From Pseudomonadota bacterium (GTDB taxonomy: Bacteria > Pseudomonadota > Alphaproteobacteria > SHVP01): a stretch of DNA of 64,000 nt. Both the position numbers and the translations under genes were made by a program. This document shows, one piece after another, positions 33,970 through 43,320 of the stretch. Numbering within the stretch: the stretch's first letter is position 1; each line of letters starts with the position of its first letter. Below the pieces are notes generated by a model that was not told where the DNA came from, made no database searches, and worked only from the letters and a program-made list of their open reading frames with translations. The stretch is from NCBI GenBank assembly GCA_027622715.1, contig JAQBYN010000005.1:1-64000 (forward strand). Reading direction: 5' to 3'.

Positions 33970-34971
33970 TCAAGATACCTTCTCGTCAACCGCCGATGAT
34001 GTGACAAACATCGCCGCTTCGCGGATGACGCTTGATCCCGCGCCCCGGCGGGTGGCATTTTCTGCAAGGTACCGACGCCAGGCGCGAGCGCCCGAAACGC
34101 CTTGAAACAGCCCAATCAAGTGCCGCGCCAAATTGTTCAAGCGAACGCCATTGGCTAACTCGCGCTCGACGTATGGCAAAAACGCTTCGATCGCGGCAGG
34201 GATGTCGGCATCCTCGCACGCGTCGCCGAAAATTTGACGATCAACGCCGGCCAGAAGCGACAGGTTTTGGTAAGCGGCGCGGCCCATCATCACGCCATCG
34301 ACTTTGCCGAGGTGAAATAAACTCTCCTCGATTGACGCGATCCCGCCGTTGATAGTCACTTCGAGATCCGGCCGCTCCTCTTTGAGTCGGTACACATAAT
34401 CGTATTTCAATGGCGGTATTTCCCGATTCTCCTTTGGGCTGAGACCCTTCAGAACCGCTTTTCGCGCGTGGACGATGAACGTCTCGCATCCACCGCTAAA
34501 CGCCACGCGATCAACGAATGCGCGAAACGCCGCATAGTCGTCCTGGTCGTCGATGCCGATCCGGCATTTGACGGTGATTGGCAGCGCAACCCGGTCGCCC
34601 ATTGCCCTGACGCAGTCGGCGACCAATTGCGGTTCCGCCATCAGACATGCGCCAAAGCGCCCGTTCTGGACGCGGTCGCTTGGGCACCCGATGTTGAGAT
34701 TGATTTCGTCATATCCGTAGGCCGCGCCGATTTCCGCGCAGTCGGCCAACGCAACCGGATCGCTCCCACCGAGCTGAAGCGCCACCGGGTGCTCGTCGCG
34801 ATCAAACGCCAGATGGCGCTGTCGGTCGCCGAAGATGATTGCACCCGAGGTCACCATTTCGGTGTAGAGAAGCGTGCGGCGCGACAGGAGCCGCATAAAA
34901 TAACGGCAGTGGCGATCGGTACGCTCCATCATCGGCGCCACCGAGAATGTCCGATCGATGCGGGGCCTCAT
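33970..34971 (-). CDS. dusA: tRNA-dihydrouridine(20/20a) synthase DusA
   Basis: The 333-residue protein is a TIM-barrel flavoenzyme with the DusA hallmarks: RTFSVAPMMERTDRHCRYFM at the N-terminus, INLNIGCPSDRVQNGRFGAC with the catalytic cysteine, KCRIGIDDQDDY, FIVHARKAVLKGLSPKENRE and VEREL near the C-terminal domain. It reduces uridines 20/20a in the tRNA D-loop with FMN and NADPH. The ATG at 34971 is chosen since it starts right before the conserved PRIDRTF; it overlaps the upstream glycosylase gene by 4 bases. It is part of a minus-strand series with the Tag-like and SDR genes. Confidence 0.9.
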   Translation of the reverse strand: MRPRIDRTFSVAPMMERTDRHCRYFMRLLSRRTLLYTEMVTSGAIIFGDRQRHLAFDRDEHPVALQLGGSDPVALADCAEIGAAYGYDEINLNIGCPSDRVQNGRFGACLMAEPQLVADCVRAMGDRVALPITVKCRIGIDDQDDYAAFRAFVDRVAFSGGCETFIVHARKAVLKGLSPKENREIPPLKYDYVYRLKEERPDLEVTINGGIASIEESLFHLGKVDGVMMGRAAYQNLSLLAGVDRQIFGDACEDADIPAAIEAFLPYVERELANGVRLNNLARHLIGLFQGVSGARAWRRYLAENATRRGAGSSVIREAAMFVTSSAVDEKVS

Positions 34972-35642
34972 TGCACGCCCGCGTAGACCGCCAACGTCAT
35001 GCTGATTTGGCACAAAGGTTGGCTGCTCTCCGCTTTCCAAGCGTTGAACGCGTCTTGCGCGATCTTGCGGTCCTTCACGCCTTTGAATTCGCTCTTGGCA
35101 ACGCCGAGTTCATTCAGCGCGCGCACCACATCGGGGGATAGCATGAAAGTGTCCTTTCCGACCCAACGCAGAAACATCGGACCGGACGCGCCCCCCAGCT
35201 GAGAAAACCGCTTTTGCAAAACCGCCCACAGTCCGGTGATATCATCGACCGGCCAATCAGCTAGCCAACCGGCGAAACTCCCATGCTCGGCAGCAATTTC
35301 GGTCATGGCGATCGCATTTGTTCGTGTCGCCGAGATTTTACCCCAATGACGAATGATGCGGGCGTCCTTCATCAGCGCTTCGAGGCTTTCATCCGGAAAA
35401 GAACCCACGCGCTTTGGAACGAACCCCTGAAAGACCTCCTCGAAGACCGGCCATTTGTCGCGCACCATGCTGTGCCGCAGGCCCGCGGCGAAAACGCGCA
35501 GCGACATCGTCGACAGATACCGGTCGTCGCCCAATTTGCGCAGGGTATTGGGCGTTTCCGGACTGGGTAGACGCGCCTTTAGCGCAGCGGCGCCACCAGC
35601 GTTCTTCTCCGCCCGTTTGAGGATATCGGCAAAACGCTTCAC
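34968..35642 (-). CDS. DNA-3-methyladenine glycosylase I-like protein
   Basis: The 224-residue protein matches the Tag-like branch of the helix-hairpin-helix glycosylase superfamily: RYLSTMSLRVFAAGLRHSMV, DKWPVFEEVFQGFVPKRVGS, LMKDARIIRHWGKISATRTN and FLRWVGKDTFMLSPDVVRAL. Tag enzymes excise 3-methyladenine from DNA. Because several zinc and substrate positions cannot be verified by eye, activity is inferred. The GTG at 35642 overlaps the TAG of the upstream SDR gene by one base and gives the usual length. It is probably in one operon with dusA. Confidence 0.75.
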   Translation of the reverse strand: MKRFADILKRAEKNAGGAAALKARLPSPETPNTLRKLGDDRYLSTMSLRVFAAGLRHSMVRDKWPVFEEVFQGFVPKRVGSFPDESLEALMKDARIIRHWGKISATRTNAIAMTEIAAEHGSFAGWLADWPVDDITGLWAVLQKRFSQLGGASGPMFLRWVGKDTFMLSPDVVRALNELGVAKSEFKGVKDRKIAQDAFNAWKAESSQPLCQISMTLAVYAGVQ

Positions 35643-36481
35643 TAGCCGACCATCTCCATGCTGATGTCCCAAAGTCGATCCTGCGCCGCTTGATCGTAGC
35701 TCACTTGGTTCGATTTTACCGCTTGGCAGGCGTCGAAGTACTGACCGGTCCGACCCTCGACCGCCGGCGCGGTCGCCAAGTGCACACTGGTTTCCGCTCC
35801 TTGCGCGACCGTTATTGCGTTACCAAATCGCATCGCCAAACTCAGCGCCGTGCGCACCAGGACGCCATTGTTCTGACCGAAATGCGAGCGCACAAATCCT
35901 GGATGAAGGCAGTTCGCCGAAACCCCGGTATTCTCCAATCGCCGTGCAAGCCCATAAGTGAACATGATATTGGCAAGTTTCGAGCGGGCGTACGCCCGCC
36001 ACGCCCCGTAACTGTGTTTGAGTTCGAGGTCGCTAAAATCAAGCACCGCGCGACGATGCGCGATGGACGCGACATTGACGATCCGCGCCGGCGTACTTGC
36101 TTTCAACAGATCGAGAAGCTCGTGGGTCAGAAGGAAATAGCTGAGATGGTTGAGCCCAAACGTCATCTCGATGCCGTCGACCGTTTCCTGGCGCGAGAAT
36201 AGGATCGCGCCAGCGTTGTTGACCAACACGTCCAACCGTTGGGTCCGATCCCTGAGCGCGGCAGCAAGTTTACGCACCTCGGCCTGCGCCGAAAGGTCGG
36301 CTTGGAGGAATTCAACCTGCTGGTTCGCCGACCCCTCCTTGATGTCAGCGACGGCCGCGGCGCCCTTCTCCGGGTTGCGCCCGACAACGAACACGCGGGC
36401 ACCTCTTTCCGCAATGTGGCGGGCGGTTTCTTTGCCGATCCCATCCGTCGCGCCGGTGATCAACACTGTCTTGTCCTTCAT
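35642..36481 (-). CDS. short-chain dehydrogenase/reductase, retinol-dehydrogenase-like (1 of 2)
   Basis: The 279-residue protein is a classical SDR with TGATDGIGKETA (NADP-binding glycine motif), LNHLSYFLLTHELLDLLKAS, VNVASIAHRRAVL and the catalytic YARSKLANIMFTY (Y-x3-K). Its C-terminal part resembles RDH13/WWOX-like oxidoreductases, but the substrate is unknown. The start at 36481 overlaps the TGA of the upstream SDR gene by 4 bases. The neighbouring SDR is a clear paralogue of about the same length, so they arose by tandem duplication and probably have diverged specificities. Confidence 0.85.
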   Translation of the reverse strand: MKDKTVLITGATDGIGKETARHIAERGARVFVVGRNPEKGAAAVADIKEGSANQQVEFLQADLSAQAEVRKLAAALRDRTQRLDVLVNNAGAILFSRQETVDGIEMTFGLNHLSYFLLTHELLDLLKASTPARIVNVASIAHRRAVLDFSDLELKHSYGAWRAYARSKLANIMFTYGLARRLENTGVSANCLHPGFVRSHFGQNNGVLVRTALSLAMRFGNAITVAQGAETSVHLATAPAVEGRTGQYFDACQAVKSNQVSYDQAAQDRLWDISMEMVG

Positions 36482-37353
36482 GGCGCCGGGTCCTGGCCGA
36501 AGTTGATACCAGAGATTTCCGCACTCACGTCCCACAGGCGCTGCTGCAGTTGCCGGTCATGGCTTTGGCGCGACGACTTGGTCGGTCGAGACTTGCTGAA
36601 ATAGAGGCCGGATCTGTCCGCGAGTTCCGGCGCCGTCGCAACATGCACGCTGGTGGCGGCGCCAGCCTCAACACTAATTCCCGATAGGGCCTTGACGACA
36701 TCAAAAAGCAAACGGGTGCCCCAACCGTTGTTGTTGGCGAAATTCGACCGCACGACGCCCGGGTGCACAGCGTTGGCAACAACGCCTGTCCCGGCAAAAC
36801 GCGCTGCAAGCTCATAGGTGAACAGCACATTGCACAATTTTGATCGAGAATAGGCCTTGGTCCCGGAATAGCCGTGTCGGTACTGCAAATTTTCGAAGTC
36901 GAGCGCGCCCCAGCGATGCATTACCGAAGACACGTTGACCACGCGCGACGGCGCACCCGCGATGAGCAAATCCAACAGACGAAGCGTAAGTGAATAATAG
37001 CTCATATGATTGAGCGCGAAGGTCATCTCGAGACCGTCTACACTCTCCAGACGACTTGTAAACGTCGCGCCAGCGTTGTTGACCAAAATGTCCACGCGCT
37101 CAAACTCGCCTTGAACCCTGGCCGCCAAATCTTTGATGTCTTTCTGCGACGACAGATCGGCCCGTAGGAACTGAACGGAACTGCCGGGCGCCACACTAAC
37201 GATCCCCGAAACCGCAGAGGCGCCCTTTTCGTCATTGCGCCCTACCACGATCACTCTTGCGCCGCGCGACGCAAGTTCGCGGGCCGTGACTAACCCAATC
37301 CCGTCGGTCGCACCGGTCACCAACGCCACCCGCCCAGCCATCGATTCAGTCAC
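36478..37353 (-). CDS. short-chain dehydrogenase/reductase, retinol-dehydrogenase-like (2 of 2)
   Basis: The 291-residue protein is paralogous to the next downstream gene: TGATDGIGLVTAREL, LVNNAGATFTSRLESVDGLE, ALNHMSYYSLTLRLLDLLIA, VNVSSVMHRWGAL and the catalytic YSRSKLCNVLFTY. It is likely an NADP-dependent reductase or dehydrogenase of unknown substrate. The GTG at 37353 overlaps the end of the cyclase gene by 8 bases; an ATG four codons later (37341) is also possible. The chain of short overlaps suggests that cyclase, two SDRs, the Tag-like gene and dusA may be transcribed together. Confidence 0.85.
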   Translation of the reverse strand: MTESMAGRVALVTGATDGIGLVTARELASRGARVIVVGRNDEKGASAVSGIVSVAPGSSVQFLRADLSSQKDIKDLAARVQGEFERVDILVNNAGATFTSRLESVDGLEMTFALNHMSYYSLTLRLLDLLIAGAPSRVVNVSSVMHRWGALDFENLQYRHGYSGTKAYSRSKLCNVLFTYELAARFAGTGVVANAVHPGVVRSNFANNNGWGTRLLFDVVKALSGISVEAGAATSVHVATAPELADRSGLYFSKSRPTKSSRQSHDRQLQQRLWDVSAEISGINFGQDPAP

Positions 37354-40300
37354 GCGCAGCCGCTTTGTCGCGCATGAAATGGGCCGCTTGCACTTCCGCT
37401 CCCTCTTCGGTGCCGATCGTGGCGATCACCGAGTCGAGCGCTGCATGGGCCTCGCCTAGGCGGCCATTGGCGTCCAGCAAATTGGCGAGGCGTATCACGG
37501 CATGAAGGCGCTCGCCCGACGCGCCCTGCTCGGTCGCAACGGTTTCAGCGGCCCAATAGTCTTGCTCCGCGGCGGCGGCATCCCCCTTCAACAAACGCGC
37601 ATCGCCGCGTGCCACCAGCGCAACCGCGCGAAACTGCCCCTGAGGACCTGCATCAATTTGTGCCAACGCATCCGCGAGTACCGCCAAAGCCTCTTCGGCG
37701 CGGCCCGCGACAACCAAAGCCTCCGCGTGTCGCGCTTGGAACAGCGGGGCGGCCAAGCCGTAGCCCCCACCGGTCCACATCGCGATACCCTCTTTGAGGT
37801 CGATTAGACCGCCCTCGTGATCCCCCGTCATCGTCCTCGCCCAACCCCGGCTAAGTTGAGCGATCGCGAGGTAGGGCGCGAAGCCCTGTTCCCGGGCGAC
37901 GTCGACGGCTTCGACGGACCACGCCAACAATCCCTCGGGATCGCGTAAATAAAGGTAGGTAACTGCCCCCACGCCCAATGCGTGGGACAACGGAAACGGG
38001 TGGTTGAGCGCCCGCGCTAGCGCGACGGCACTGGTAACGTTCTGCTTTGCTTCGGCAAAACGGCCCATCGCGCCGGCGCAAAGTGCGCGGTAATTCCAGG
38101 CGCCTACGCCAAACTCGATGGCATAAGTGAGCGCCAATGCCGCGTGCTGACTCGGTTCGTAGGCAGCCAAGACCGCGTCGAGGTGTTTCAGGCACGCCTC
38201 GTTCTCGCCCAAGAAAAATTTGACGAGGCCGACAGCATAGTGAGCAACGACGAGAGATAACGCGTCGTCGGCGGCGCTCGCCTGGGCGAGTAGATCCTCC
38301 GCGCGGAGGGCGGCAGCGGCGATGTCTCCCCGCGCCCAAACCACCGCGAACAACCCGTAGAGCACGGGGAGCACATGTTCGTTGGCGCCGGTTTCGCGCA
38401 CCAACTCGAAAGCGCGCGTGTAATTATGCTCCACCTCGTTCGCGCCGAGTCCCTTGAGGGCGCGCAGTGGAAAGACCAAAGTCATGCGGAGCTCGAGCTC
38501 GATTTGAGCACGAAGCGCGGGGTCCTCTATTCTTGCGGCCGCTTGAAGGCCCCGCTCCAGCTGCGCCAAAGCCTCATGCATCGACGAACGCAGGGCGCTG
38601 ACGAGCCCGGCCTTTTGATAGTAGCGGGCGGACTGCGGAAAGAGGCTGGCCTCCATACAATGGCGTCCCAGTACACCAGGCTCCGCATCCGTAGTGTCGG
38701 GAAACTTCGTTTCCAGCGCCGATACGATGCGACTATGCAGGTGCTGCCGGCGACGCCGCAAAAGTGAGTCGTAGGCCGCATCCTGAACCAGGGCATGTTT
38801 GAACATGTACGACGATTTCGGCGGCGCGCCTTCGTCGAAGACAATCTCCGCGTCACGTAGCCGTGCTAGCGCGTCTTGGAGTTCGTCATCGGCAAGATCG
38901 GTCACCGCAGCAATCAGCTCATAGTCGAATTGACGGCCGATGGCGGCACCAATTTGGGCGATCTCCTTTGCTGTCGGCAGGCGGTCGAGCCGGGCCATCA
39001 ACGAATCGTTCAACGTTGTGGGTATCGCCAGCGGTGGCAACGGCCCGGTCAGATGAAATGCGCCGTCACGTTCCTCGAGGAGTCCGGACTCAACAATATT
39101 GCGTGTAAGTTCCTCGAGGAATAGCGGCACGCCATCCGCCTTCCCGACGATCGTGGTCACTATAATCTCCGGCAAACGCTTGCCGCCAGCGCAAGCCCCA
39201 ATTACCAGCTCCGCCTGATCGCGCGTGAGACGCTGAAGATTGAGGGCCGTTAAATAGTCAAGCCCGCGCCACGGCGCTTCGAATTCGGGTCGGCACGTCA
39301 CCACCACCAGCATGGCGCGCGACTTAACCGACCGCAAAGCCTGACCGAGTAGCTCAAGCGATGTCGGATCGGCCCAGTGGGCGTCGTCAAACACCAACAG
39401 CGCGGCAGCATCCGGTGCGGCAAACAGCAGATCGATCAGCGTTTCTAGCGTCCGCTGTTTGAGCGCCTGTGCGCTCAAACCATGCGGCGGATAACGGTCT
39501 CCAATGGGCACCGAAAACAACGCACCCATTATGGGGCCGACCGTTGCGGCATCGGCATTTTGCTGCGCGAGAAACCCGTCGATCTTGTCGAGTTTTTCCT
39601 CCGGGGAATCGCCCTCCACAAATCGCAAAAGCCGCGCCAATGATTCCGTGAAAGGGTAGAGCGGATGCTGCGTGTGATAGCTTGAGCACGATATGTGCGT
39701 GAGACGTGCGTCATCGTCCGCGGCGATGTCTTTAACCGCCTGGACAAGGCGAGACTTGCCGATACCGGCTTCGCCGGACACAAGAACGACTTGCCCGGCA
39801 CCCGCGACCGCGCGGCTCCACCGCTCACGAATCAAGCCGCACTCTTCGTCGCGACCGACCAAAGCGGGACGAACTTGGGCCGCAAACCGGTCGTCGGAGG
39901 CAACCGCCTGCGCAACCGTCCAAGCGTGGACCGGCTTCGCAATACCCTTGAGATCGTGTTCACCGAGATCACCGAAAACAAAACGGTCGCGCACCAATCG
40001 ACGGGTCTCGGGACTGATCACCATTGTGTTGGGCTGCGCCAACGATTGAAGACGTGCCGCTAGGTTGGGGGTCTCGCCGAGGACCGCACTTTCTTCAGAT
40101 GCGCCCTCACCAATGATATCGCCGACAATGACAACGCCGGTCGCGACGCCAATTCGGACCTCAAGATCCAATTCGGGCCGCGGCTTTAGCGCGCGCACGG
40201 CCCGAATAATATCGATCCCCGTATGAACCGCCCGATCACCATCATCCTCATGGGCCTTCGGATAACCGAAGTAGATCAAGATGCCGTCGCCCATATAGCG

Positions 40301-40705
40301 GGCGATAAAGCCATCGTACTCGGCAACCACGCCGCGACAGACATCTTGATACGCACTGATGACCTCGCGTAGGTCCTCGACATCCAGTTTCGTTGACAGT
40401 TCGGTCGAGCCGACCAAATCGCAAAACATGACAGTGAGCTGGCGTCGCTCGGCGCCGGCATTGGGATCTCGCACCGTTGAAGTCGATTCCGGACGGTGGC
40501 CCACGGCTTCGATGGCCTCGGACGACGCCGACACTGCCTTGAGAAACCTCTTGCGGTGTCCGAGGGTAAGCCCCAGTTCCTTCAGGTCATCGTCGCTAAG
40601 CTCGGGCGCCAGATCGAGATCGACGTCATTTTCCGAGAAGACATCTGCGTATTGACCGAGCCCGTTCGCATCGAGCCACTCTCGCATCGCCGAATCGACC
40701 GCCAT
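37346..40705 (-). CDS. adenylate/guanylate cyclase with SAM, AAA ATPase and TPR domains
   Basis: The 1119-residue multidomain protein begins with a SAM domain (about 5-65: MREWLDANGLGQYADVFSEN). A class III cyclase catalytic domain follows (about 90-255: TVMFCDLVGSTELSTKLDVE and FIARYMGDGILIYFGYPKAH). Next comes an ATPase of the AAA/STAND type with Walker A VSGEAGIGKSRLVQ (about 315) and Walker B LLVFDDAHWADPTSLELLGQ. The C-terminal ~450 residues are helical TPR-like repeats. The cyclase metal-binding aspartates appear intact. An ATG at 40705 lies one codon inside a GTG. It is likely a large cytoplasmic signal-integrating cyclase. Confidence 0.85.
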   Translation of the reverse strand: MAVDSAMREWLDANGLGQYADVFSENDVDLDLAPELSDDDLKELGLTLGHRKRFLKAVSASSEAIEAVGHRPESTSTVRDPNAGAERRQLTVMFCDLVGSTELSTKLDVEDLREVISAYQDVCRGVVAEYDGFIARYMGDGILIYFGYPKAHEDDGDRAVHTGIDIIRAVRALKPRPELDLEVRIGVATGVVIVGDIIGEGASEESAVLGETPNLAARLQSLAQPNTMVISPETRRLVRDRFVFGDLGEHDLKGIAKPVHAWTVAQAVASDDRFAAQVRPALVGRDEECGLIRERWSRAVAGAGQVVLVSGEAGIGKSRLVQAVKDIAADDDARLTHISCSSYHTQHPLYPFTESLARLLRFVEGDSPEEKLDKIDGFLAQQNADAATVGPIMGALFSVPIGDRYPPHGLSAQALKQRTLETLIDLLFAAPDAAALLVFDDAHWADPTSLELLGQALRSVKSRAMLVVVTCRPEFEAPWRGLDYLTALNLQRLTRDQAELVIGACAGGKRLPEIIVTTIVGKADGVPLFLEELTRNIVESGLLEERDGAFHLTGPLPPLAIPTTLNDSLMARLDRLPTAKEIAQIGAAIGRQFDYELIAAVTDLADDELQDALARLRDAEIVFDEGAPPKSSYMFKHALVQDAAYDSLLRRRRQHLHSRIVSALETKFPDTTDAEPGVLGRHCMEASLFPQSARYYQKAGLVSALRSSMHEALAQLERGLQAAARIEDPALRAQIELELRMTLVFPLRALKGLGANEVEHNYTRAFELVRETGANEHVLPVLYGLFAVVWARGDIAAAALRAEDLLAQASAADDALSLVVAHYAVGLVKFFLGENEACLKHLDAVLAAYEPSQHAALALTYAIEFGVGAWNYRALCAGAMGRFAEAKQNVTSAVALARALNHPFPLSHALGVGAVTYLYLRDPEGLLAWSVEAVDVAREQGFAPYLAIAQLSRGWARTMTGDHEGGLIDLKEGIAMWTGGGYGLAAPLFQARHAEALVVAGRAEEALAVLADALAQIDAGPQGQFRAVALVARGDARLLKGDAAAAEQDYWAAETVATEQGASGERLHAVIRLANLLDANGRLGEAHAALDSVIATIGTEEGAEVQAAHFMRDKAAARD

Positions 40706-40750
40706 CACGCGCCTACGCCGTTCATACCATCACCAATGCGTGGGAACCTA

Positions 40751-41875
40751 TCACAGGCCGCCAACGATGCGTACGCGCGCGCGCTCGACAACGTCCCGGG
40801 TCGCTGCACGAATTGGGCCTGGCCTCGGCTGATCTCGCAGAGTTGTGAACCAATGGTCTGGCGGCGTTCGGCCCGCCGCGCGGTTCCACGTGAGGGAACG
40901 CAGGAACACCTCGGCAGCGCCCTCAAGCACGACAGGTATCTCACTGCCGTTGAGCACCGCCCAAATGCCGGACCAGCACCGCGCGACGCTCCAAGGATTG
41001 TAGCCGCCACCGCCAACGATCAGAGTCCTCGGTGCTGATTTCCAAACCATTGAGACGAAATCCCATATCGCGTTGTTGGAGAGCTCCAGCTTGGAGAGCG
41101 GGTCTTCTGACAACGCGTCCGCACCGGTCTGCAGGAACAGGACCTGCGGTTCGAAGGCCTCTATCAATGGCGCGACCGCCTCGTCGCGCAAAAAGGCCAT
41201 TTCAGTATCGTTGAAACCCTGCTCCACCGGAAAATTGAACGCTGACCCGCCCGCCGTGTCATGGGCAGGGCCAGTGTTCGGCCAGCGGCCGGCCTCATGG
41301 ATCGAAACTGTCAGGACGCGGGGATCACCGTGGAACGCGTCCTGGACGCCGTCGCAATGGTGGGCGTCGACATCCAAATAGAGCACGCGCTCAAAGCCTT
41401 TTTCCAAGAACGCCAGTATGCCCAACACCGGATCGTTCAGATAACAAAAGCCACTTGCGTGTCCCGGCCGACCATGGTGCGTGCCGCCGGCTGGGCTATA
41501 GACCACACCTGGTTCAGCGGCGAGCATTTCAACCGCGGTCAATGTTGCGCCACAGGCTGTCGCGGGTCGGCTGAATATTTCCCCAAATATCGGGTTTCCG
41601 TTGAGGCCAATGTTATAGCGGCGGCGCTCGACGAGGGATGGCACCTCGCCCTGCTCGGCGCGAATAAGGGCATCGATATAGTCCGGGCGATGGAATGTCA
41701 GCAGCTCCGCCCGTGTCGCGATGCGGCTCTCGACGTAAGACGAATCGTCTAACCAGTTTAGCGCCCGGCACAGATCCATCACTGCCGATACTCTGGGAAT
41801 GGCGAGGGGGTGTTTGTCGCCATAGCGTGAGCGACGATAGATTTCGCTGCCAATAAAGGTCGGCGCGCGCGTCAT
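40751..41875 (-). CDS. histone-deacetylase-family protein, AcuC-like
   Basis: The 374-residue protein has the arginase/deacetylase fold. Its catalytic histidine pair is in GGTHHGRPGHASGFCYLNDP, zinc-binding residues lie in VLYLDVDAHHCDGVQDAFHG, and QTGADALSEDPLSKLELSN and GGGGYNPWSVARCWSGIWAV follow. All metal-binding residues appear present, so it should deacetylate a lysine or acetylated small molecule, as AcuC does for acetyl-CoA synthetase. No acetoin or acs gene is adjacent. It is upstream of the DUF1684 gene's direction partner and just downstream of the large cyclase, on the same strand. Confidence 0.8.
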   Translation of the reverse strand: MTRAPTFIGSEIYRRSRYGDKHPLAIPRVSAVMDLCRALNWLDDSSYVESRIATRAELLTFHRPDYIDALIRAEQGEVPSLVERRRYNIGLNGNPIFGEIFSRPATACGATLTAVEMLAAEPGVVYSPAGGTHHGRPGHASGFCYLNDPVLGILAFLEKGFERVLYLDVDAHHCDGVQDAFHGDPRVLTVSIHEAGRWPNTGPAHDTAGGSAFNFPVEQGFNDTEMAFLRDEAVAPLIEAFEPQVLFLQTGADALSEDPLSKLELSNNAIWDFVSMVWKSAPRTLIVGGGGYNPWSVARCWSGIWAVLNGSEIPVVLEGAAEVFLRSLTWNRAAGRTPPDHWFTTLRDQPRPGPIRAATRDVVERARVRIVGGL

Positions 41876-41929
41876 CGCGGTTTTCCGGAGCAGCGATGTT
41901 CGGATGCCGCTCGCGGATCGGCTAAGAAA

Positions 41930-42541
41930 TCAGGCAACCCGTTCTCCGGCGCGTACGCCGACCGCGAGGTGATTTTCGGGCGGCGCCAAAGGGCAAACCC
42001 AACGCGGTGAGTAAGAACACGACGGTTGGCAGGCAAAATTGAAGTCCAACACGACACCATCGTCAGATGCGCCGAGGTCCGCACCTTTGATCGTGTCCAA
42101 GAGATAACGGCCGCCGCCATACGTCTCCTGCCCACTCGTTGCATCGGTGAACGGAAGAAAAATGCCGCCGCCATACCCCTCGATTCCAAAAACCGTCAGT
42201 TCGCTGCCCCAAATATCGGCCAATCCAACGGTTCGCGAAAATGGGCGCAACCTTAGTATTCCGTCATCGCCAACAGGTATTTCCACCGTCGTGGAGTCCG
42301 GACATTCCTGGAGATCTACCACACGACGCATGCGCGGATCGTAGGGAAAGCAGTGAAACATCCAACTCGACCGAGCCCGACCTGCCGCAATCGGCGACTG
42401 GGGGTGTTGGCGAAAAAGTGCTTCTCTAGCTGCCAGCCAAGCCATGTGGGCCGCGCGTGGATCAGAGGTCGCGCGAATCTCGGCATAAAGGGCAAAGACC
42501 CGGCGGCGCCAATCTGCGATATCAAGTTCGGCGATCGGCAT
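41930..42541 (-). CDS. DUF1684 domain protein
   Basis: The 203-residue protein ends in the strong DUF1684 signature: LTVFGIEGYGGGIFLPFTDA, then ETYGGGRYLLDTIKGADLGA, DDGVVLDFNFACQPSCSYSP and RWVCPLAPPENHLAV. DUF1684 has no established function; members are found across bacteria, some with a signal peptide, but none is evident here. The ATG at 42541 is preceded by GGGAGG about 12 bases away; earlier in-frame ATGs exist. It is 54 bases upstream of the AcuC-like gene's start, and divergent from the third cysteine hydrolase. Confidence 0.75.
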   Translation of the reverse strand: MPIAELDIADWRRRVFALYAEIRATSDPRAAHMAWLAAREALFRQHPQSPIAAGRARSSWMFHCFPYDPRMRRVVDLQECPDSTTVEIPVGDDGILRLRPFSRTVGLADIWGSELTVFGIEGYGGGIFLPFTDATSGQETYGGGRYLLDTIKGADLGASDDGVVLDFNFACQPSCSYSPRWVCPLAPPENHLAVGVRAGERVA

Positions 42542-42615
42542 CGGCGGCTTTTGCCTCCCAAAAATTCGTGTCATAACCCGCGCTCGCAACACACGGCCTT
42601 CAGGTGGAGAAACAC

Positions 42616-43317
42616 ATGCCGACCCATGAAGAAGTTCGCAAAGCGCTAGAAGTTATTTTCGCAGCCGATTCCGAGATTTACCAGCAGCGCGGGTTTCAGC
42701 GGCGCATCGGCTTCGGCAAACGGCCCGCGCTAATCCATATCGATTTGGCGAACGGCTGGACGCGGCCCGGCAATCCTTTTTCGTGTGACGGCATGGATGT
42801 CATCATCCCGGCGGTGCAACGCCTCAACGTGGCTGCCCGTAAAAAGCGCGTACCGATCGTCTATACGACCACGGCCTACAACGTCACCGATTCGGTGAAC
42901 ACCGACATGGGCTTGTGGCATCTGAAAATTCCAACCGAGGTTCTCAACCTCGCGAACGCGGAAGATGTCGCCATCGACGATCGCATTGCCCCGCAACCCG
43001 GCGATCAGGTCATCGTCAAGAAACGGGCAAGTGGGTTTCACGGAACGTATCTTTCGAGCTTTCTCAAAGCCAACGGGATCGACACCGTAATCATTACCGG
43101 CGTCACCATGGCTGGCTGCGTTCGCCATACGACGGAGGATGCGATTGCGGAAGGATTTCGCCCGATCGTGGTGCGTGAAGCCGTCGGTGATCGTGTTCCG
43201 GGCGTGGTCGAGTGGAACCTGTTCGACATCGATTCGAAGTTTGGCGATGTCGAGTCGGTCGGCACCGTCGTCGAGTACCTCAACGGGATCGAGCCGTATC
43301 CGATTCCGAACGCTTAA
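42616..43317 (+). CDS. isochorismatase-family cysteine hydrolase (3 of 3), N-carbamoylsarcosine amidase-like
   Basis: The 233-residue protein has the triad D43 (PALIHIDLANGWTRPGNPFS), K136 (VIVKKRASGFHGTYL) and C168 (ITGVTMAGCVRHTTEDA). The N-terminal extension of ~25 residues before the core and the AGCVRHT motif resemble N-carbamoylsarcosine amidase rather than nicotinamidase. The ATG at 42616 has GGAG about 7 bases upstream. It is a single gene between the DUF1684 gene (divergent) and the mipA-like gene (convergent). The substrate is inferred only at the level of carbamoyl or amide compounds. Confidence 0.85.
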   Translation: MPTHEEVRKALEVIFAADSEIYQQRGFQRRIGFGKRPALIHIDLANGWTRPGNPFSCDGMDVIIPAVQRLNVAARKKRVPIVYTTTAYNVTDSVNTDMGLWHLKIPTEVLNLANAEDVAIDDRIAPQPGDQVIVKKRASGFHGTYLSSFLKANGIDTVIITGVTMAGCVRHTTEDAIAEGFRPIVVREAVGDRVPGVVEWNLFDIDSKFGDVESVGTVVEYLNGIEPYPIPNA

Positions 43318-43320
43318 CGC

